A stretch of DNA of 10,078 bases from Draconibacterium orientale (lineage in GTDB: Bacteria > Bacteroidota > Bacteroidia > Bacteroidales > UBA12170), in contig DYSK01000080.1 in assembly GCA_020718315.1 (NCBI GenBank), forward strand, positions 1-10,078, in the 5' to 3' direction. The notes under the pieces are model-generated. The model was not told the DNA's origin. It made no database searches and was given only the letters and a program-made list of their open reading frames with translations. Positions 7,405-10,078 of this stretch are shown here, one piece after another (within the stretch, counting starts at the first letter, position 1; every line of letters begins with the position of its first letter). Both the position numbers and the translations under genes were made by a program.

Positions 7405-9462
7405 ATGCAAAAGTTAGTTTATTTTATTCGATATCGTTATCAAATTCTTTATAGAGTTCTGTTTACTTTACTTACAGTAAGCATTATTGTGGTTTTCTTA
7501 CCTAAAAATGTACGGTTTAATTATAAATATGTGCAAGGGTTGCCTTGGTCTTATTCAGAGTTGATAGCTCCATTCGATTTTGCAATTTTAAAAACTCCTG
7601 AACAATTGTCGGTTGAGAAAAAACAAATGCTGCAAAACCTTGTTCCTTATTATTCCTTATCAGTAAACTTAGCAGATTCTATGCGCAAAGTCCTCCATCA
7701 GAATATGGCAGAATCTTGGACCGATAAATGGGGCATTACCCGTCCGCTTTTGAAGAAAAATACTTTCAGTCAAATCGAAAAACTTTTTGATTTTGTGGCC
7801 ATACATGGACTTGTTGCCTCGGTCGATTTTTCTTCCGTTAAAGGTGAAATCAATGTTTTAGATGGAAATAATAGTCAGACAGTAGAAAGTAGAACAATAT
7901 TTACTCCACAAACTGCACTTCAGTATTTCGAATTTGAATTAAGCAAAGTAGAAAATATAGATAAATATTTTGCCTTGGAAATGTTACAGAACAATCTTTT
8001 TATAAATCTGACTTTCAACAAGGAATATACGGCCAAAGAGCAAGAACGATTGATAAATCAGCTTTCTTATACGCAAGGTTTGGTACAAAAAGGAGAACAT
8101 ATTATTTCCAAAGGGGAGTTAGTATCGTCCTCTAAGTTTCAAATCCTGTATTCATTAGAAACAGAGTTTAATTTGCAATTTGGTGACACTAAAAGATTTC
8201 AAATATTTTTATTGGGTCAAATTCTTTTAGTGTTTCTTACTTTTGGTGTTCTACTCTTGTTTATATTTAATTTCAATCCCCAAATTCTGAAAGATAATCG
8301 ACAAGTAATGCTCATACTACTTGCCATCCTAACGACTGTTGTGCCACTAAGTATTCTCCTTCAATCAACTCCCGAATATATTTTGGTTTTCCCTTTGGCT
8401 CTTTTACCACTGGTATTACGGTCTTTCTTTAAAGCTGACATTACATTTATCATTCATTTATCGGTAGTTCTCATTTTTGCCGCCTTTATTTCAGATGGCT
8501 TTCAATATATTTTTCTGCAAATGATTTCTGGAATTGTAGCCATTATTGGAGTTAAAACCATGCACAAAAGAGGACAGATTTTTATCACTTCTTTTCTGAT
8601 ATTTTTGAGTTATTTAGCGGTTTATTTTATGCTTTTGCTTTTAATGGATGGTGGTTTGGCAAAATTTGATTTGCGAATCATCTCTCTTTTTGCCGGAAGT
8701 TCCATTCTTACTTTGTTTTCCTTTCCGTTGATATATTTGTTCGAAAAAACGTTTTCACAGCTTACTAATATAAGTTTGCTTGAGTTAGCTGATATGAATT
8801 CCCCCTTGTTGCGAGAATTGGCACACAAAGCTCCGGGAACATTTCAACACAGTATTCAAGTGGGTAATATGGCCGAAGCTGTCATTCAGGAAATTGGAGG
8901 AAATCCATTACTTGTTAGGGCAGGGGCGCTCTATCACGATATCGGAAAAACCTATAATCCCCGTTATTTTATCGAAAATCAAATTACTGGTTTGAATCCA
9001 CACGACGAACTGAGCTACGAAGAAAGTGTAGTAATCATAAAAAGTCATGTTGATCTAGGAATTCAATTAGCTAAGAAACACAAGTTGCCGGATGCTATTG
9101 TGGATTTCATAAGAACCCACCATGGAAATAGGCGAGTCGAATATTTTTATCGCAATGCAGTGAAAGATTTGGGAGAAAGTGCTGTTTCAGAAAAGCAATA
9201 TACTTATTCCGGCCCCATTCCATTTTCTAAAGAAACAGCTGTATTGATGATGGCAGATTCTGTAGAAGCGGCCTCTCGTAGTATTTTCCGTCCTGATGAA
9301 GACAACTTGAATAATCTAGTAGATGCGATCATAGAGAGCCAAATGAATGAACAGCAATTTATAAATTCCAACATTACTTTCCGCGATATCAATATAACTA
9401 AAAAGATTTTTAAGCGCTTTTTGTTAAATATTTACCACATTAGAATTGAATATCCGAAGTAA
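7405..9462 (+). CDS. pgpH: 7TM-HD domain phosphohydrolase, PgpH-type (probable cyclic di-AMP phosphodiesterase)
   Basis: The 685-residue protein has the full order of the 7TMR-HD family. An N-terminal membrane helix spans about 17-33. An extracytoplasmic domain runs from about 40 to 262, including the QGLVQKGEHIISKGELVSS segment typical of 7TMR-HDED domains. Seven membrane helices lie at about 265-446, and the cytoplasmic HD domain at 465-680. The metal and catalytic residues are present: His482 (FQHSIQVGNMAEA), His511-Asp512 with Lys515 (LYHDIGKTYNP), His548 (KSHVDLG), His572-His573 (RTHHGN) and Asp618 (MMADSVEAASRS). In Listeria, PgpH hydrolyses cyclic di-AMP to pApA; the same reaction is inferred here, where the signal would link to turgor and wall homeostasis. 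The extracytoplasmic domain may sense a ligand. The gene stands alone, reading away from the peptidase. No Shine-Dalgarno precedes the ATG, which is the first start before the N-terminal helix. The family assignment is very secure, nucleotide specificity less so. Confidence 0.9.
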   Translation: MQKLVYFIRYRYQILYRVLFTLLTVSIIVVFLPKNVRFNYKYVQGLPWSYSELIAPFDFAILKTPEQLSVEKKQMLQNLVPYYSLSVNLADSMRKVLHQNMAESWTDKWGITRPLLKKNTFSQIEKLFDFVAIHGLVASVDFSSVKGEINVLDGNNSQTVESRTIFTPQTALQYFEFELSKVENIDKYFALEMLQNNLFINLTFNKEYTAKEQERLINQLSYTQGLVQKGEHIISKGELVSSSKFQILYSLETEFNLQFGDTKRFQIFLLGQILLVFLTFGVLLLFIFNFNPQILKDNRQVMLILLAILTTVVPLSILLQSTPEYILVFPLALLPLVLRSFFKADITFIIHLSVVLIFAAFISDGFQYIFLQMISGIVAIIGVKTMHKRGQIFITSFLIFLSYLAVYFMLLLLMDGGLAKFDLRIISLFAGSSILTLFSFPLIYLFEKTFSQLTNISLLELADMNSPLLRELAHKAPGTFQHSIQVGNMAEAVIQEIGGNPLLVRAGALYHDIGKTYNPRYFIENQITGLNPHDELSYEESVVIIKSHVDLGIQLAKKHKLPDAIVDFIRTHHGNRRVEYFYRNAVKDLGESAVSEKQYTYSGPIPFSKETAVLMMADSVEAASRSIFRPDEDNLNNLVDAIIESQMNEQQFINSNITFRDINITKKIFKRFLLNIYHIRIEYPK

Positions 9463-9521
9463 AAGTTGGTGCTAACGGGATTCTGAAAAATTGTTTTGGT
9501 AATTGCTATTTTCTTTATAAT

Positions 9522-9547
9522 GAGCTGAAGGAAAGAAGCTCTTTTTT
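9522..9547 (+). terminator. Weak intrinsic terminator after the 7TM-HD gene
   Basis: GAGCT (9522-9526) pairs with AGCTC (9537-9541) around a 10-nt loop, and six T follow directly (9542-9547). It lies 60 bp after the stop of the 7TM-HD gene. The stem is short, so termination efficiency may be low; the T run and position are what favour the call. Confidence 0.4.
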
Positions 9548-9617
9548 GAAGGCAAGGTTAAGAATAAACTTTATGTGCTAACCTAAATTGTGGGAACAGT
9601 ATGTTTTGCTTCAGCTC
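9522..9617. repeat. Nested inverted repeats
   Basis: GAGCTGAAG (9522-9530) is a perfect 9-bp inverted match to CTTCAGCTC (9609-9617). Inside it, AGGTTA (9555-9560) matches TAACCT (9579-9584). RNA from either strand could fold into a long outer stem with an inner hairpin. The outer left arm also forms part of the short terminator stem, so the two folds are mutually exclusive. Confidence 0.4.
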
Positions 9618-9897
9618 CTGAAAAAATTTTCGGTTTAAAGCTAACTATAATTCTCACAGAGGCTGTGGATTCGTTGTATAGGAAACATTTTTTTGCTCAA
9701 TGAAAATGTTAAGTTAAAGTGACTCATATTTGTTATATTCTAAAATCTAAAAATAATGACGAAGTTTATTATGTATTCTGTCAAGGTTTCTCTTGTTTTG
9801 GCTTCCTAAAAATCCAGACTTGATAAGTAAATTTAAAATCATTAATTTTGAAGTTACCTATACCAGCCTATAATCAAGTTCATAATTCAACGGGCAT

Positions 9898-9927
9898 AAA
9901 AAAAGCCCAATCACAAAGTGAACAGGC
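9898..9927 (-). terminator. Distal intrinsic terminator of the rRNA operon
   Basis: Read on the minus strand, GCCTGTTCAC (9927-9918) pairs with GTGATTGGGC (9914-9905) around a 3-nt loop. The stem has ten positions with a single U-U mismatch and two G-U pairs. Seven T follow (9904-9898). It sits about 60 bp beyond the first terminator after the 5S gene and would catch read-through. Confidence 0.65.
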
Positions 9928-9944
9928 AATTTAAAAAAAAGGAG

Positions 9945-9971
9945 CGAACAGCCAACATCGAACAGCCAACA
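9945..9971. repeat. Tandem direct repeat between two terminators
   Basis: CGAACAGCCAACA occurs at 9945-9957 and again at 9959-9971, exact copies with a single T between them. GCGA flanks the pair on both sides (9943-9946 in part, and 9972-9975 as GCGA-like). The stretch is more GC-rich than its surroundings and has no coding meaning I can see. Confidence 0.7.
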
Positions 9972-9987
9972 GCGAAATTATAGGCAT

Positions 9988-10021
9988 AAAAAAAACCCCA
10001 CTAAATAAATAGCGAGGTTTT
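9988..10021 (-). terminator. Primary intrinsic terminator after 5S rRNA
   Basis: On the minus strand AAAACCTCGCT (10021-10011) pairs with AGTGGGGTTTT (10002-9992), eleven pairs with two G-U wobbles and an 8-nt loop. The T run continues to 9988. It lies only a few bases beyond the 3' end of the 5S gene, where the terminator of an rRNA operon is expected. Confidence 0.8.
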
Positions 10022-10027
10022 AGAAAA

Positions 10028-10078
10028 GGGAGGCGACGACTTACTCTCCCACCGGTTAGGGCAGTACCATCAGCGCTG
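10028..10078 (-). rRNA. rrf: 5S ribosomal RNA, 3' part (cut by right window edge)
   Basis: The minus strand reads GCGCTGATGGTACTGCCC, then CCGGTGGGAGAGTAAGTCG and CGCCTCCC. These are the conserved helix IV-V region and 3' end of a bacterial 5S rRNA, in the form typical of Bacteroidota. About 51 of the usual 110-115 nt are inside the window; the 5' half, and by inference the 23S and 16S genes, lie beyond the right edge. The exact 3' end is uncertain by a few bases. A terminator follows immediately. Confidence 0.92.

Larger units (their letters stand above)
9463..9897. other. Gene-free AT-rich stretch between the 7TM-HD gene and the rRNA terminators
   Basis: I see no coding frame of useful length on either strand. 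The only short candidate, ATG 9756 to stop 9809 (17 codons), has nothing to support it. The stretch contains a weak terminator after the 7TM-HD gene and a nested pair of inverted repeats (both listed separately). No tRNA, insertion-sequence end or gene remnant is recognisable. Confidence 0.6.

Noticed and set aside
9756..9809. A 17-codon small frame (MTKFIMYSVKVSLVLAS) preceded by a CATATTTG box at 9725.
   Set aside because: Too short to judge, the box has one mismatch and no -33 partner, and there is no ribosome-binding or conservation evidence.
9945..9971. Possible CRISPR-like repeat.
   Set aside because: There are only two 13-bp copies with a one-base spacer, so no spacer content and no array; it is a simple tandem duplication.

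Overview
The window looks like chromosome of a free-living or commensal member of the Bacteroidota. The evidence is the Bat aerotolerance gene pair, a long TPR protein followed by a TonB-receptor-like barrel, start sites almost without Shine-Dalgarno sequences, -7 elements close to TAnnTTTG, and an AT-rich composition. I cannot name a genus. Nothing here looks like a prophage, plasmid, CRISPR array or insertion sequence.

Layout. Positions 1-1580 hold the 3' end of a bat operon: a batD cut by the left edge, then an intact batE whose ATG overlaps the batD stop by one base (TAATG). After a 155-bp gap with a hairpin and a possible promoter come two genes that form a second unit. The first is a 1025-residue exported TPR protein (1736-4813). 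The second, 22 bp on, is a 566-residue outer-membrane beta-barrel protein (4836-6536). It has the only strong Shine-Dalgarno sequence in the window. A cytosolic-looking SH3-NlpC/P60 cell-wall peptidase (6533-7297, minus strand) converges on the barrel gene so closely that the two stop codons share bases. A 107-bp divergent promoter region separates the peptidase from a 685-residue 7TM-HD phosphohydrolase of the PgpH type (7405-9462, plus strand). About 435 bp without a convincing gene follow. The right edge holds two minus-strand terminators, a short tandem repeat, and the 3' half of a 5S rRNA gene. An rRNA operon therefore lies beyond the right edge and reads leftwards into this window.

Functional theme. 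Most products work at the cell envelope: BatD/BatE in the inner membrane and periplasm, the TPR protein in the periplasm, the barrel in the outer membrane, the peptidase on murein fragments, and PgpH probably on cyclic di-AMP, which is tied to turgor and wall homeostasis. The least understood part is the TPR-barrel pair. It is probably a conserved Bacteroidota envelope unit, not something unique to this genome, but I know of no established function for it. The barrel has a TonB-box-like N-terminus, and I see no plug domain.
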